Assembly (NCBI RefSeq): GCF_030551875.1
Contig: NZ_JAUOZU010000014.1
Span: 1-64,000 of the forward strand
Length of the DNA: 64,000 nt
Direction: 5' to 3'
From: Fluviirhizobium alvei
Lineage (GTDB): Bacteria > Pseudomonadota > Alphaproteobacteria > Rhizobiales > Rhizobiaceae
Both the position numbers and the translations under genes were made by a program. Of this stretch, positions 8,423 to 17,454 are shown piece after piece. The notes under the pieces are model-generated. The model had not been told where the DNA came from, searched no databases, and saw only the letters and a program-made list of their open reading frames with translations. Each line of letters begins with the position of its first letter. Within the stretch, counting starts at the first letter, position 1.

Positions 8423-9826
8423 ATGACCTATAATCTGATGATCGGCGGCGAAAGCGTGCCGACGGAGAACCACGCGCCCATTCGCAACCCGGCAAACTGC
8501 GATATCGTCGGTATGATGCCACTTGCGACCCCTGAGCAGCTCGACCAGGCCGTTGCAGCTGCCGCGGAAGCCTTCAAGAGCTGGAGCCAGACGCCGGACG
8601 AGGACCGCGCAGCCGCCTGCCGTGCCATCGCCGATGCCATTGCAAGCCACGCCGAGGAGCTGGCCCATCTTCTGACGCTCGAACAGGGCAAGCCGATGAA
8701 CGGTCTCGGTTCGCGTTTCGAGATCGGCGGCGCCATGGCCTGGACGCGCTATACCGCCGAACTTCAGCTGCCGGTCGAAATTCTTCAGGACGACAATGAG
8801 GGCCGCGTCGAATTGCACCGCAAGCCGATCGGCGTCGTCGGCTCCATCACGCCCTGGAACTGGCCGGTGATGATCGCCTGCTGGCATATCATTCCGGCAA
8901 TCCGCGCCGGCAATACGGTGGTGATCAAGCCGTCACCGATGACGCCTTTGTCGACCATTCGGCTAGTCGAAATCATCAATACCGTGCTGCCAGCCGGTGT
9001 CGTCAACGTGGTCACCGGCGACAACGCGATCGGTTCCCGGCTCTCGGCCCATCCCGGCATTGCGAAAATGACCTTCACCGGCTCGACCGAGACCGGCAAG
9101 AAGATCATGGCCTCCGCCGTCGAAACCCTGAAGCGTCTGACACTGGAACTCGGCGGCAATGATGCCGGCATCGTGCTCCCCGATGTCGATCCCAAGGGGA
9201 TCGCCGAGGGTCTTTTCTGGGGCGCCTTCATCAATAACGGCCAGACCTGCGCTGCGCTCAAACGCCTCTATGTCCATGACAGCATCTACGATCAGGTCTG
9301 CGAGGCGCTGGCAGCCTATGCGGCCAATGTTCCGGTCGGCGATGGCATGGACGAGAAGAGCATTCTGGGCCCGGTCCAGAACGAGATGCAGTTCAACAAG
9401 GTGCGCGAACTGGTGGAAGACGCCCGCGCCAACGGTGGCCGCATCCTGACCGGCGGCGAACCGATGGATCGGCCCGGTCATTTCTATCCGATCACGCTGG
9501 TGGCCGATGTGACCGACGGCATGCGGCTTGTCGATGAGGAGCAGTTCGGACCGGCCCTGCCGATCATCCGTTACTCCGACATCGATGAGGTGATCGAGCG
9601 TGCCAACCGCAATCCGGCCGGTCTCGGCGGGTCGGTCTGGTCGTCGGACCCGGACAAGGCGCGCCACTATGCGCTCAAGCTCGAATGCGGCTCCGTCTGG
9701 ATCAACAAGCACGGCGCCATCCAGCCGAACGCGCCCTTCGGCGGCGTCAAGAATTCCGGCATCGGCGTGGAGTTCGGCGCCGAAGGCCTCAAGGAATTCA
9801 CCACCATCCAGACCGTGCTGAGCTGA
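8423..9826 (+). CDS. NAD(P)-dependent aldehyde dehydrogenase
   Basis: 467 residues, full ALDH superfamily length. Motifs: ITPWNWPVM (142-150), FTGSTETGK (218-226), catalytic Glu242 in ELGGND, nucleophile Cys276 in NNGQTCAALKR, and EQFGPALPI near residue 374. It oxidises an aldehyde to the acid. The next gene, 3 bp downstream, is a GMC alcohol oxidoreductase, and the regulator upstream is FeaR-like, so the substrate is probably an arylacetaldehyde such as 4-hydroxyphenylacetaldehyde that feeds HpaB/HpaC (inference). GGGAGGAAGAG precedes ATG 8423. The 141 bp upstream contain two copies of CGCGCAATC (8283, 8328) that could be AraC half-sites, without further support. Confidence 0.88.
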   Translation: MTYNLMIGGESVPTENHAPIRNPANCDIVGMMPLATPEQLDQAVAAAAEAFKSWSQTPDEDRAAACRAIADAIASHAEELAHLLTLEQGKPMNGLGSRFEIGGAMAWTRYTAELQLPVEILQDDNEGRVELHRKPIGVVGSITPWNWPVMIACWHIIPAIRAGNTVVIKPSPMTPLSTIRLVEIINTVLPAGVVNVVTGDNAIGSRLSAHPGIAKMTFTGSTETGKKIMASAVETLKRLTLELGGNDAGIVLPDVDPKGIAEGLFWGAFINNGQTCAALKRLYVHDSIYDQVCEALAAYAANVPVGDGMDEKSILGPVQNEMQFNKVRELVEDARANGGRILTGGEPMDRPGHFYPITLVADVTDGMRLVDEEQFGPALPIIRYSDIDEVIERANRNPAGLGGSVWSSDPDKARHYALKLECGSVWINKHGAIQPNAPFGGVKNSGIGVEFGAEGLKEFTTIQTVLS

Positions 9827-9829
9827 ACC

Positions 9830-11425
9830 ATGGACAATTTCGACTACATTATCATCGGTGGCGGTTCATCCGGTTGCGTGCTGGCCAACCGCCTCTCCGA
9901 AAATCCGGCGCACAAGGTGCTGCTGATCGAATCCGGTCGCGCCGACAAGGATCCGTTCATCCATATTCCGGCCACCTTCTTCAAGGTGCTGGAAAAGGGC
10001 ATCGACATCCATCCCTACATGTCGGAACCCGAAAAGGGTCTCAATGGCCGCCCGTCGATCGTACCGCAGGGCAATGTGCTCGGCGGCGGCAGCTCTCTCA
10101 ATGCGATGATCTATATCCGCGGCCATCGCAACGATTACGATACCTGGTCGCAGATGGGGTGCAAGGGCTGGTCCTACGAGGATGTTCTGCCCGCCTTCCG
10201 TTCGCTGGAAAACAACCAGCGGATCAGCGACCAGTTCCACGGCAAGGCCGGAACGCTTTCTGTCTCCGATCCCCGCCATCGCCATCCGCTCAACGAAGCC
10301 TTCGTCAAGGCTGCGACCGAAATCGGCATTCCCTACAATGCCGATTTCAATGGTGCCGTCCAGGAAGGCGTCGGCTTCTACCAGAGCACGACGCGCAATG
10401 GCCGCCGCTGGTCGTCAGCACAGGCCTTCCTGCGTGATGCGGAAAAGCGGCCCAACCTGAAGATCATGACCGAAACGAAGGTCGGCCGCATTCTCTTCAC
10501 CGACAAGCGGGCGACCGGGGTCGAACTGCTCGACGGTCGCAGGATCGGCGCGACACGCGAGATCGTGCTCGCGGCCGGAGCGATCGCGACGCCGAAAATC
10601 CTGCAGCTCTCGGGGATCGGCGACGCTGAGCACCTCTCGTCACTCGGCATCGAGGTGGTCGCGGACCTTCCCGGCGTCGGCGCCAATTTCCAGGACCATC
10701 TCGAAGTCCCGGTACAAGGCGAGACGCGCGATCCGATTTCCATTCTGGGGGAAGACAAGGGCATTCGCGCAGCCATGCATATGCTGCGTTATCTCTTGAC
10801 CCATCGTGGCCTACTGAGTTCGAACGTGGTGGAAAGCGGTGGTTTCGTGGACTCCGCCGGTACCGGACAGCCCGATATCCAGTTCCACGTGCTGCCAGTG
10901 CTTGTCGGCTTTGCCGATCGCGAACCCGAGCCCGGCCATGGTCTTTCGATCGGCCCCTGTTTCCTGCGACCCCGCTCCCGTGGGACCGTGAAGCTCAAGT
11001 CCGCCGATCCGCGCGAAGGCGCGCTCTTCAACGCCAATTCGCTCTCCGATCCGCAGGATCTCGAAACGCTGGTCCGCGGCGTCGAGATTGCGATCCGGAT
11101 TCTCGAAGCGCCGTCGCTGGCGCGGATCCTCAAGCGGCGGGTGCTGCCCAAACCCGGCATCGAGAAGGATCCCGACGCGCTCAGGAACTATATCCGCCAG
11201 ACGGCGAAGACCGTGTTCCATCCGTCCGGCACCGCCAAGATGGGCCGTCCCGACGACCGGATGGCGGTGGTGGGTTCCGACCTCAAGGTGCATGGCGTCG
11301 AAGGTCTGCGCGTCAGCGATGCCTCGATCATGCCGACGCTCGTATCGGGCAATACCAATGCGCCAGCGATGATGATTGCAGCCCGTGCGGCATCCTTCAT
11401 CACCGGCAAGACAATTTCGGCCTGA
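9830..11425 (+). CDS. GMC-family FAD-dependent alcohol oxidoreductase
   Basis: 531 residues, the standard length of choline-dehydrogenase/alcohol-dehydrogenase GMC enzymes. The FAD Rossmann motif IIGGGSSGCVLANRL is at residues 7-21, the GMC signature 1 near residue 85 (GGGSSLNAMIYIRGH), the signature 2 around residue 253 (GAIATPKILQLSGIG), and the catalytic His region FHPSGTAKMG and VSDASIMPTLVSGNTNAPAM near the C-terminus. It oxidises a primary alcohol to the aldehyde, passing electrons to oxygen or quinone. The aldehyde dehydrogenase stop is 3 bp upstream, so alcohol to acid conversion is encoded as a unit. In this 4-HPA setting tyrosol or a related phenylethanol is a reasonable candidate substrate (inference). 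Confidence 0.88.
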   Translation: MDNFDYIIIGGGSSGCVLANRLSENPAHKVLLIESGRADKDPFIHIPATFFKVLEKGIDIHPYMSEPEKGLNGRPSIVPQGNVLGGGSSLNAMIYIRGHRNDYDTWSQMGCKGWSYEDVLPAFRSLENNQRISDQFHGKAGTLSVSDPRHRHPLNEAFVKAATEIGIPYNADFNGAVQEGVGFYQSTTRNGRRWSSAQAFLRDAEKRPNLKIMTETKVGRILFTDKRATGVELLDGRRIGATREIVLAAGAIATPKILQLSGIGDAEHLSSLGIEVVADLPGVGANFQDHLEVPVQGETRDPISILGEDKGIRAAMHMLRYLLTHRGLLSSNVVESGGFVDSAGTGQPDIQFHVLPVLVGFADREPEPGHGLSIGPCFLRPRSRGTVKLKSADPREGALFNANSLSDPQDLETLVRGVEIAIRILEAPSLARILKRRVLPKPGIEKDPDALRNYIRQTAKTVFHPSGTAKMGRPDDRMAVVGSDLKVHGVEGLRVSDASIMPTLVSGNTNAPAMMIAARAASFITGKTISA

Positions 11426-11508
11426 CGATCAGGACTGGAAAGACCGGACCATGGAGGTGGCCGGTCGCCCCGCCGCAAGGTGGGTTTAGCTTAACTGGAG
11501 GAGAAGTT

Positions 11509-12765
11509 ATGAAACGCACTGCCTATCTGCTCGCCGCATCGGCGGGCTTCATTCTGGCCAGTGGCGCAAGCGCCATGGCGGCCCCAAGCTGCGGTCTCAA
11601 CAATGGCAAGAAGGCCGAAGGCGAACCGATCCTGGTCGGCGCCGTCGTCGGCCGCACCGGTCCGGACGATTTCTCGTCTTCGTCCAAGGCCGCGCAGGCC
11701 TTCTTCAACTGCGTCAACGAAAATGGCGGCATCAATGGCCGGCCGGTCAAATACATGGTCGAGGACGACCAGTGGAACCCGGAAGTGGCCGGCCAGGTAG
11801 CCGCCAAGCTGGTCAAGGACAACAAGGTCGTCGCACTCGTTGCCAGCGCCTCCTTCGTTGAAATGGGCGTCAACGCCAAGCTCTATGCCGACGAGAATGT
11901 CATGTCGATGGCATCGGGCTGCGCCGTCGCCGAATGCTTCGAATCCAAGAACATCGTTTCGACCAACGAAGGCCCGCTGCCGTCGAGCGTCGGTGCCGCG
12001 CAATGGGCTGTAGCCAATCTCGGCTCGAAGAATGTCGTCTGCATCGGCCTGACGATCCCGACCGTCGGCCAGTATTCCTGCGGCTGGACCGAGAAATACA
12101 TGCAGTCCAAGAGCCTCAACGGTTCGAGCGTGCTGATCGATCCGGGCACGGCCGATATGAACTCTGCCTATCTGGAAGCAGTCGCTTCCGGTGCTGACAC
12201 CGTTCTCGTCAACCTGCCCGCCGGCATGGCTGCCGCCTTCCTGCAGGTGGTGATGGAGTCGGGCACCCAGGATGATTTCAAGTGGATCTCGTCCACGCCG
12301 CTTTACGACAAGGACGTTCCGGGCCTGCTCGGGGATGCCTGGTCGGGCAAGATGTATGTCAATGCAGAGCTGACCCCGATCGACGGCACCGGTCCAGACG
12401 CCACCAACTGGCGCGAGATCATGGACAAGTATGGCGATGTCAGCGATCCGCGCGACACGTTCAGCCAGGCTGGTTATCTCTCGGCCCGCTTCTTCGTCGA
12501 TGCGATGATGAAGCTCGACCCGGCCAAGATCGACCGCGCGACCGTCACTGAGGCTATCCGGGCGATCAAGAACGAGAAGTCCGATCTTCTCTGCGGTCCC
12601 TATTATGTCGGTCCCGGCGATCGCCACATGCCGAACCACGCCAACGTGATGATGCAGATGATCGATGGTGGCTTCAAGCAGGTCGGCGAATGCACGGACG
12701 TGGACAGCGCCTATCTCGATCCGATCCGCGCTCAGGAAAAAGAGCTCGGAATCTCCAGCAACTGA
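11509..12765 (+). CDS. LIV-type ABC transporter periplasmic substrate-binding protein (system 1)
   Basis: 418 residues. Signal peptide at residues 1-24 (KRTAYLLAASAGFILASGAS, then AMA-A). The mature protein is a type I periplasmic-binding fold of the LivK/branched-chain amino acid family: PILVGAVVGRTGPDDFSSSSKAAQAFF, then NENGGINGRPVKYMVEDDQ. Cys pairs occur (for example CAVAEC). Several members of this family bind aromatic acids rather than leucine, and the operon position behind alcohol and aldehyde dehydrogenases suggests an aromatic ligand (inference). The 83-bp upstream gap contains GGAGGAG before ATG 11509. First gene of a five-gene importer. Confidence 0.88.
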   Translation: MKRTAYLLAASAGFILASGASAMAAPSCGLNNGKKAEGEPILVGAVVGRTGPDDFSSSSKAAQAFFNCVNENGGINGRPVKYMVEDDQWNPEVAGQVAAKLVKDNKVVALVASASFVEMGVNAKLYADENVMSMASGCAVAECFESKNIVSTNEGPLPSSVGAAQWAVANLGSKNVVCIGLTIPTVGQYSCGWTEKYMQSKSLNGSSVLIDPGTADMNSAYLEAVASGADTVLVNLPAGMAAAFLQVVMESGTQDDFKWISSTPLYDKDVPGLLGDAWSGKMYVNAELTPIDGTGPDATNWREIMDKYGDVSDPRDTFSQAGYLSARFFVDAMMKLDPAKIDRATVTEAIRAIKNEKSDLLCGPYYVGPGDRHMPNHANVMMQMIDGGFKQVGECTDVDSAYLDPIRAQEKELGISSN

Positions 12766-12780
12766 TGAACGGATGATACG

Positions 12781-13653
12781 ATGGGTGCCTACGGCCTCTT
12801 CCTCGTATCCGGTCTTGCCGTGGGCGCGCTTTACGCCCTCGGCGGGGTCGGGCTGGTGCTGCTCAACCGCGCAACGGGCGTTTTGAATTTTGCCTATGGC
12901 GCGATTGGCGGTCTCGGCGCCATGGCGGCATGGCAGATTCTGCAATGGGGCTATCCGGAGCCGATCGCCTGGGCCGTCTGCTTGGCAATCGCCTTTCTGC
13001 TTTCGGCTGGTTATGGCGCGGCGATTGCGCCGAAGCTTGCCCATCGCGAGCCGGTCGTCAAGGCGGTGGCCACCCTCGGGTTCGGCATCGCCATCCTCGG
13101 TGCAATGAACCTGCTCTGGGTGGTCAATCCCCGCAAGCTCACCCTGGCACTCGATGGCATCGCCATCAACGTGCTGGGCCTGAGAATGACCGGCACCCGG
13201 TTGCTCGCCCTGATCGCGGGCTTCGCCATCACTGCCGGCATGAGCCTCTTTCTTGTCAAGACACGGCTTGGCCTGATGATGCGGGTGCTGGCCGACGATC
13301 GCCAGCAGGCAGCTGTGCTCGGAACGCCCATCCGCAAGGTGGAAACCATCGCCTGGGGCTTTTCCGGGGTAATGGCGGGGATCACGGGCATGCTGTTCGG
13401 CGATCTCGTGCGGCTCGATCCGGCCGTTCTGACCTTTATCGTCATTCCGATCATCGCCACCACCGTCGTCGGGCGGCTGACCTCGATCCGCACCACCTTC
13501 CTCGCCGGGCTGGCGATCGGTGTGATCGAGAGCTTCCTGACCCTTTACAAACCGCTTGCGCCCTTCCGCGTCGCATCGCCCTTCATCGTGGCGATCCTCG
13601 CCCTTCTGTGGCTGCAGCGCGGCCGCAAGCTGACATTCGCCGGAGCCGACTGA
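12781..13653 (+). CDS. livH: LIV-type ABC transporter inner-membrane permease (LivH family)
   Basis: 290 residues with about eight membrane helices. The N-terminus GALYALGGVGLVLLNRATGVLNFAYGAIG is the LivH hallmark and the EAA-like cytoplasmic loop (GLMMRVLADDRQQAAVLGT) is present around residues 165-185. It pairs with LivM to form the pore. The start lies 15 bp after the binding-protein stop; its stop overlaps the livM start in TGATG. The transporter's substrate cannot be deduced from the permease; context favours an aromatic compound. Confidence 0.9.
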   Translation: MGAYGLFLVSGLAVGALYALGGVGLVLLNRATGVLNFAYGAIGGLGAMAAWQILQWGYPEPIAWAVCLAIAFLLSAGYGAAIAPKLAHREPVVKAVATLGFGIAILGAMNLLWVVNPRKLTLALDGIAINVLGLRMTGTRLLALIAGFAITAGMSLFLVKTRLGLMMRVLADDRQQAAVLGTPIRKVETIAWGFSGVMAGITGMLFGDLVRLDPAVLTFIVIPIIATTVVGRLTSIRTTFLAGLAIGVIESFLTLYKPLAPFRVASPFIVAILALLWLQRGRKLTFAGAD

Positions 13654-14687
13654 TGCAAGTTCAGGTTCAAACATCCGAAGCTGCGGTGAGCCATCGCAGC
13701 GAAGGCGGCCGATCCCGCCTTCTTTCCGAGCTTGGCGCGCCCTTGGCCCTCCTGATCGTCGCCATGGTGCTGCCGGCCTTTGCGGCCGCACTCTGGCTCA
13801 AGGTCATGACGTCGGTCGTCATCTATACCTTGACCGCCGCCAGCATCGGCCTGCTTTACCGCAAGCTCGGCCAGGTTTCGCTGGCGCAGGTAGCATTCAT
13901 GGGCTGCGGCGGCTGGGTCGCTCTCAGGCTCGCCTATGGCACCAGCATGCCCTTCGAAATCAACATCTTGCTGGGCGGGCTGTTTGCGGCCCTTGTCGGA
14001 ATGATCTTCGCCTATCCGGCTTTGAAGATGCGCGGTCTCTATCTCGCGCTGGTGACGCTGATGGCAGCGGGCGGTTTCGGCATTCTCATCAATGTGCTGC
14101 AGTTTCCGAACGGCGGACCGGGCCTATTGGGTTTTGCCGTCAAGTCGGTTTCCTACATGCCCCGCCCCTGGCTGGCCCAGACCGATGCGGCCTATCTGCG
14201 CTATTGTGCCATCGTCGTCGCCCTCGGCTTCGGCCTCATCCATCTGCATGAACGGACGAAACCCGGCCGGGCCTGGTCGCTGATCCGTCGCAGCGAGGCG
14301 GTTGCCATGTCGGTCGGCATCAATGTCACCGGCTACAAGATCTGGGGTTTCGGCCTGTCGGGCTTCCTGGCCGGCGTTGCCGGCGGTCTGCTGGCCGGCA
14401 ATCTCCAGCTTCTCGATGCCCGGTCCTTCCCGCCGGCGGAATCAGTGATGATTTTCGCGCTCACGATCGTTGGCGGCGCATGGCACTGGTATGGCGCCGT
14501 CATCGCCGCCCTGCTCTATCGCTTCATGCCGGCGCTCCTGAACGATATCGGCGTCAATGGTGACGCTGCCTATATCATTTTCGGCGCAGCCCTTATTCAC
14601 GCGCTGATGACCGCGCCGCAGGGCATTGCCGGGCAGATTGCAGGCCTTGCAAACCGACTGACAGGACGCAAGGAGGATCGCCCATGA
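13653..14687 (+). CDS. livM: LIV-type ABC transporter inner-membrane permease (LivM family)
   Basis: 344 residues, about ten membrane helices. Family features are YTLTAASIGLLYRKLGQVSLAQVAFMG near residue 55 and FAYPALKMRGLYLALVTL near residue 120, plus the loop GRAWSLIRRSEAVAMSVGI. An in-frame extension reaches back to 12930 inside livH, but ATG 13653 overlaps the livH stop (TGATG) and gives the normal LivM length. Coupled downstream to the ATPase gene by a 4-base ATGA overlap. Confidence 0.88.
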   Translation: MQVQVQTSEAAVSHRSEGGRSRLLSELGAPLALLIVAMVLPAFAAALWLKVMTSVVIYTLTAASIGLLYRKLGQVSLAQVAFMGCGGWVALRLAYGTSMPFEINILLGGLFAALVGMIFAYPALKMRGLYLALVTLMAAGGFGILINVLQFPNGGPGLLGFAVKSVSYMPRPWLAQTDAAYLRYCAIVVALGFGLIHLHERTKPGRAWSLIRRSEAVAMSVGINVTGYKIWGFGLSGFLAGVAGGLLAGNLQLLDARSFPPAESVMIFALTIVGGAWHWYGAVIAALLYRFMPALLNDIGVNGDAAYIIFGAALIHALMTAPQGIAGQIAGLANRLTGRKEDRP

Positions 14688-15400
14688 TCTCGATCAGCGA
14701 CATCACCGTTGCCTTCGGCGGCGTGCGGGCGCTCAACAAAGTGAGCGTCGATCTCTCCGATCCCGTGGTCGGCATCATCGGCCCGAACGGCGCCGGCAAG
14801 ACCACGTTCCTCAATGTGCTTTCCGGCTTCATCACACCACTGTCCGGCTCGATCCGGGCCTTCGGCAGCGAAATTCTGCCGATGCCGCCGCACCGGCGCA
14901 GCCGCTGGGGCATCCGGCGCTCGTTCCAGAAGGAGCAGGTGGTGGACGAACTGACGATCGAGGACAATGTCGGCGTCGTGCTCGACAGCCTCGGTCTCGG
15001 ATCTGCCGAACGCGAACGGCATCTTGCAGCCGCCCTCGAATTCTGCGGCCTGTCGGCGCTGCGCAAGACGCGGGCCGGTGGCCTCAATGCCTTCGAGCGC
15101 CGCATGACCGAGATTGCCCGCTGTGCCGCCGGCAAGCCGAAGATCCTGATGCTCGATGAGCCCGGCGCAGGCCTCAGCCAGATCGAGATGGACAGGCTGC
15201 GCCAGGTCATTCTCGACATCCATTCTTTCAATGGCGCCATGACGCTCCTGATCGACCATGATGTCGACCTCATCCAGGCTGTGTGCAGTTCCACCATGGT
15301 GCTCGATTTCGGTTCGCTGGTCGTTGCCGGTCCCACGCGCGACGTGCTTAGCGATCCGCGCGTGCGCGCTGTCTATCTCGGCGTCGAGGAGGTCGCATGA
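14684..15400 (+). CDS. livG: LIV-type ABC transporter ATP-binding protein (LivG family) with degenerate signature
   Basis: 238 residues. Walker A GPNGAGKT at about residues 30-37, Q-loop SFQKEQV, Walker B ILMLDEPGAGLS, and the switch His in LLIDHDVDLI. The ABC signature, normally LSGGQ or LSYG, reads LNAFERRMTEIA and so lacks the usual Ser-Gly-Gly, as also seen in the second LIV system of this window (42114). Such asymmetry is known in heterodimeric ABC ATPases, where one of the two composite sites is weak. AAGGAGG precedes ATG 14684; overlaps livM and livF by 4 bp each. Confidence 0.88.
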   Translation: MISISDITVAFGGVRALNKVSVDLSDPVVGIIGPNGAGKTTFLNVLSGFITPLSGSIRAFGSEILPMPPHRRSRWGIRRSFQKEQVVDELTIEDNVGVVLDSLGLGSAERERHLAAALEFCGLSALRKTRAGGLNAFERRMTEIARCAAGKPKILMLDEPGAGLSQIEMDRLRQVILDIHSFNGAMTLLIDHDVDLIQAVCSSTMVLDFGSLVVAGPTRDVLSDPRVRAVYLGVEEVA

Positions 15401-16107
15401 GCCGCATTACCATTCACAATCTCAATGTCCGGCGCGGCCACAAGCGGGCCGTCGACGATTTCTCGCTCACTCTGGAAACGGGGCGCATCACAGCCCTTCT
15501 CGGCCCGAACGGGGCCGGCAAGAGCAGCCTTGTTCTGGCGCTCGCCGGCGTCCTGCCGATCGAGAGCGGTTCGGTAGAAATCGATGGCAAGGCGCTGGCT
15601 GGAAAGGCCCCGGAAGTGATCCGGGCCGCAGGCCTTGCCGCCGTTCCCGAAGGACACCGGGTGCTTTCGGGCCTCAGCGTGCTCGACAACCTGCTGGCGG
15701 CGGGCTTCGGCCACAGCCGGGTCGAAGCGGACAGGGCGGTTGCCGATGTCTTCGCGATCTTCCCCGAACTTGCCGAACGCAAGGCCCAGCTTGCCGGCTC
15801 GATGTCGGGCGGACAACAGCAGATGCTGGCGCTCGGTCAGGCCCTGGTGGCACGGCCGAAATTCATCCTGGCCGACGAAATGTCGCTTGGCCTGTCGCCT
15901 CTCATCGTCAAGCGTCTGATGGGCGTCATCGTCAAGCTCGCCGAACAGGGAACCGGCATTCTGCTGATCGAGCAGTTCACCCATATCGCGCTCAAGGTTG
16001 CGAGCGAGGCGAGCGTGATGTCGCGCGGTCGCCTGACATTCTCCGGCGCTCCGGCCACCTTGCTCGAGGAGCCGGAGATCCTGCACCGCGCCTATCTGGC
16101 ACAATAG
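15397..16107 (+). CDS. livF: LIV-type ABC transporter ATP-binding protein (LivF family)
   Basis: 236 residues with intact ATPase motifs: Walker A GPNGAGKS near residue 35, signature MSGGQQQMLALGQAL near residue 133, Walker B FILADEMSLGLSP, switch LLIEQFTHIAL. It completes the importer with the degenerate LivG. The start overlaps livG (ATGA). An AraC gene follows after 9 bp, so transport and regulation are cotranscribed. Confidence 0.9.
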   Translation: MSRITIHNLNVRRGHKRAVDDFSLTLETGRITALLGPNGAGKSSLVLALAGVLPIESGSVEIDGKALAGKAPEVIRAAGLAAVPEGHRVLSGLSVLDNLLAAGFGHSRVEADRAVADVFAIFPELAERKAQLAGSMSGGQQQMLALGQALVARPKFILADEMSLGLSPLIVKRLMGVIVKLAEQGTGILLIEQFTHIALKVASEASVMSRGRLTFSGAPATLLEEPEILHRAYLAQ

Positions 16108-16116
16108 GAGATGACC

Positions 16117-17052
16117 ATGGCAGGGGCATGTTCGGTGGCTAGCGGGCCAGATTTTCCGGCACTGGCCCGCCAACTGTTCGGAAATGTCCGGCTTTCCTTC
16201 GCCGGCGAACCCAACCAGAGCAAACGTCTTGCATCTGCCGCGCTGGGTTCGGTGCGGGTCTCGGATCTGCGGGCGGGTCCCCACACGGTACAGGGCGAAC
16301 ATGTGGTGAAGGCGACGCACGATCCGGATTGTCTCAAGCTGCTGTTCCAATCAGACGGGTCGTCGACAATTGAGCAGGGTGGACGGCAGGTGGAGTTCGG
16401 GCGCGCAAGGCCGGTGCTCTACGATCCGACGCGCGCCTATACGCTCGTCAATCAAACGCGGGTGCATCTGTTGATGTTGCAGGTGCCAAGAGAGGCTTTT
16501 TCGCGATCGGCCATCCAGTCGCTATCGTCGCCGGTTCTAATTCCGCGCGCTTTCTCGGGCCTATGCCGGGTGGTGCGTTCGATGATCGACAGCGGATTGT
16601 CGGAGGTCGATCACCTGGATGATGCCAGCCGGACCGGCATGGGCGACGGCTTGATTGGACTGATCCGCCCGCTGATCGAAGGCGGTCTCGCGCGATCGGA
16701 AATGACCGGCGCCCATTCGCTCAATCTCCTGCTGTATCGCGCCAGGATGTTCATCGATGACAACCTTGATCAGCCTGACCTCACTGTCGAACAGATCGCG
16801 ATCCGCATGGGTTGCTCGCAAAGCTATCTCTTCCGCGCTTTTCAGACCGAAGGCCTGTCGCCGGCACAGTATATCTGGGATCGGAGACTGGAACGTGCGC
16901 GGGCGGTACTGACATCGCCAGTTGCGCGGCACCGGTCTGTCACCGATATCGCCTTCGCGGCGGGCTTCACGTCGGGCGCGCATTTCTCGAGAGCCTTCCG
17001 TAGCCGGTTCGGCATGACGCCGCGCGACTTCCGCCGCGCGGCGCTTGGCTGA
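16117..17052 (+). CDS. AraC-family transcriptional regulator at end of LIV operon
   Basis: 311 residues. The N-terminal AraC_binding_2-like domain (residues 25-170) includes CLKLLFQSDGSSTIEQGGRQ and PVLYDPTRAYTLVNQ, the pattern of the FeaR/NphR-type sensors. The C-terminal AraC HTH (residues 215-308) has VEQIAIRMGCSQSYLFRAFQ and ITDIAFAAGFTSGAHFSRAF-like segments ending GMTPRDFRRA. ATG 16111 directly abuts AGGAG, so ATG 16117 with 6-nt spacing is preferred. Its stop (17050-17052) directly abuts the stop of the convergent SnoaL-like gene. It is probably a regulator of the transporter or of the 17-19 kb operon. Confidence 0.85.
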   Translation: MAGACSVASGPDFPALARQLFGNVRLSFAGEPNQSKRLASAALGSVRVSDLRAGPHTVQGEHVVKATHDPDCLKLLFQSDGSSTIEQGGRQVEFGRARPVLYDPTRAYTLVNQTRVHLLMLQVPREAFSRSAIQSLSSPVLIPRAFSGLCRVVRSMIDSGLSEVDHLDDASRTGMGDGLIGLIRPLIEGGLARSEMTGAHSLNLLLYRARMFIDDNLDQPDLTVEQIAIRMGCSQSYLFRAFQTEGLSPAQYIWDRRLERARAVLTSPVARHRSVTDIAFAAGFTSGAHFSRAFRSRFGMTPRDFRRAALG

Positions 17053-17442
17053 TCAGCCCATAGCCTCAGCCACTTTCAGGGTATCGGTGAACTGTTCGAA
17101 GCGGCGGATCTTCCCTCCGGATCCGCCCCAGACATGGACGACACGCACATTCATCGCCTTGCCGGTGCCCTTGTGGACTGCCGTGTAGTTGCCGATGCCG
17201 ATTGCGTCATCACCGGCATCCAGAAGCCGTTCGAGCGTGAACGTATAATTGTCGAACAGCGACCCGAGCCGCACGAACACCCCTTCGACAACAGCATCGG
17301 CACCGACATATGTGCCGGCACAGGGGAAGCCGTCCATCTCGGTCCAGCGGACATCGGGCGCGAGGTCGGCCAGCATTCCGGCCAGATCACGCCGGTCGTT
17401 GGCAGCATAATGGTCGCGAACCATTTCATAGGTCGAACGCAT
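17053..17442 (-). CDS. SnoaL-like (NTF2-fold) protein, cytoplasmic
   Basis: 129 residues, a single SnoaL-like domain: MVRDHYAANDRRDLAGMLADL, the acidic-aromatic segment APDVRWTEMDGFP, and the strand VHVWGGSGGKIRRFEQFTDT typical of this superfamily. No signal peptide. Members include ketosteroid-isomerase-like enzymes and cyclases acting on small aromatic or polyketide molecules. It is the last gene of a minus-strand trio with a MoaF-like protein (12 bp upstream) and an SDR. No catalytic activity can be named; an isomerase or ligand-binding role in the same catabolic route is plausible. Confidence 0.78.
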   Translation of the reverse strand: MRSTYEMVRDHYAANDRRDLAGMLADLAPDVRWTEMDGFPCAGTYVGADAVVEGVFVRLGSLFDNYTFTLERLLDAGDDAIGIGNYTAVHKGTGKAMNVRVVHVWGGSGGKIRRFEQFTDTLKVAEAMG

Positions 17443-17454
17443 GGGAATAGCCTT

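Noticed and set aside
11491-13791. A 766-codon minus-strand open frame across the first LIV importer
   Set aside because: It runs antisense to the binding protein and LivH genes, has no recognisable fold, and has low-complexity His/Asp/Glu/Gly content typical of antisense frames.
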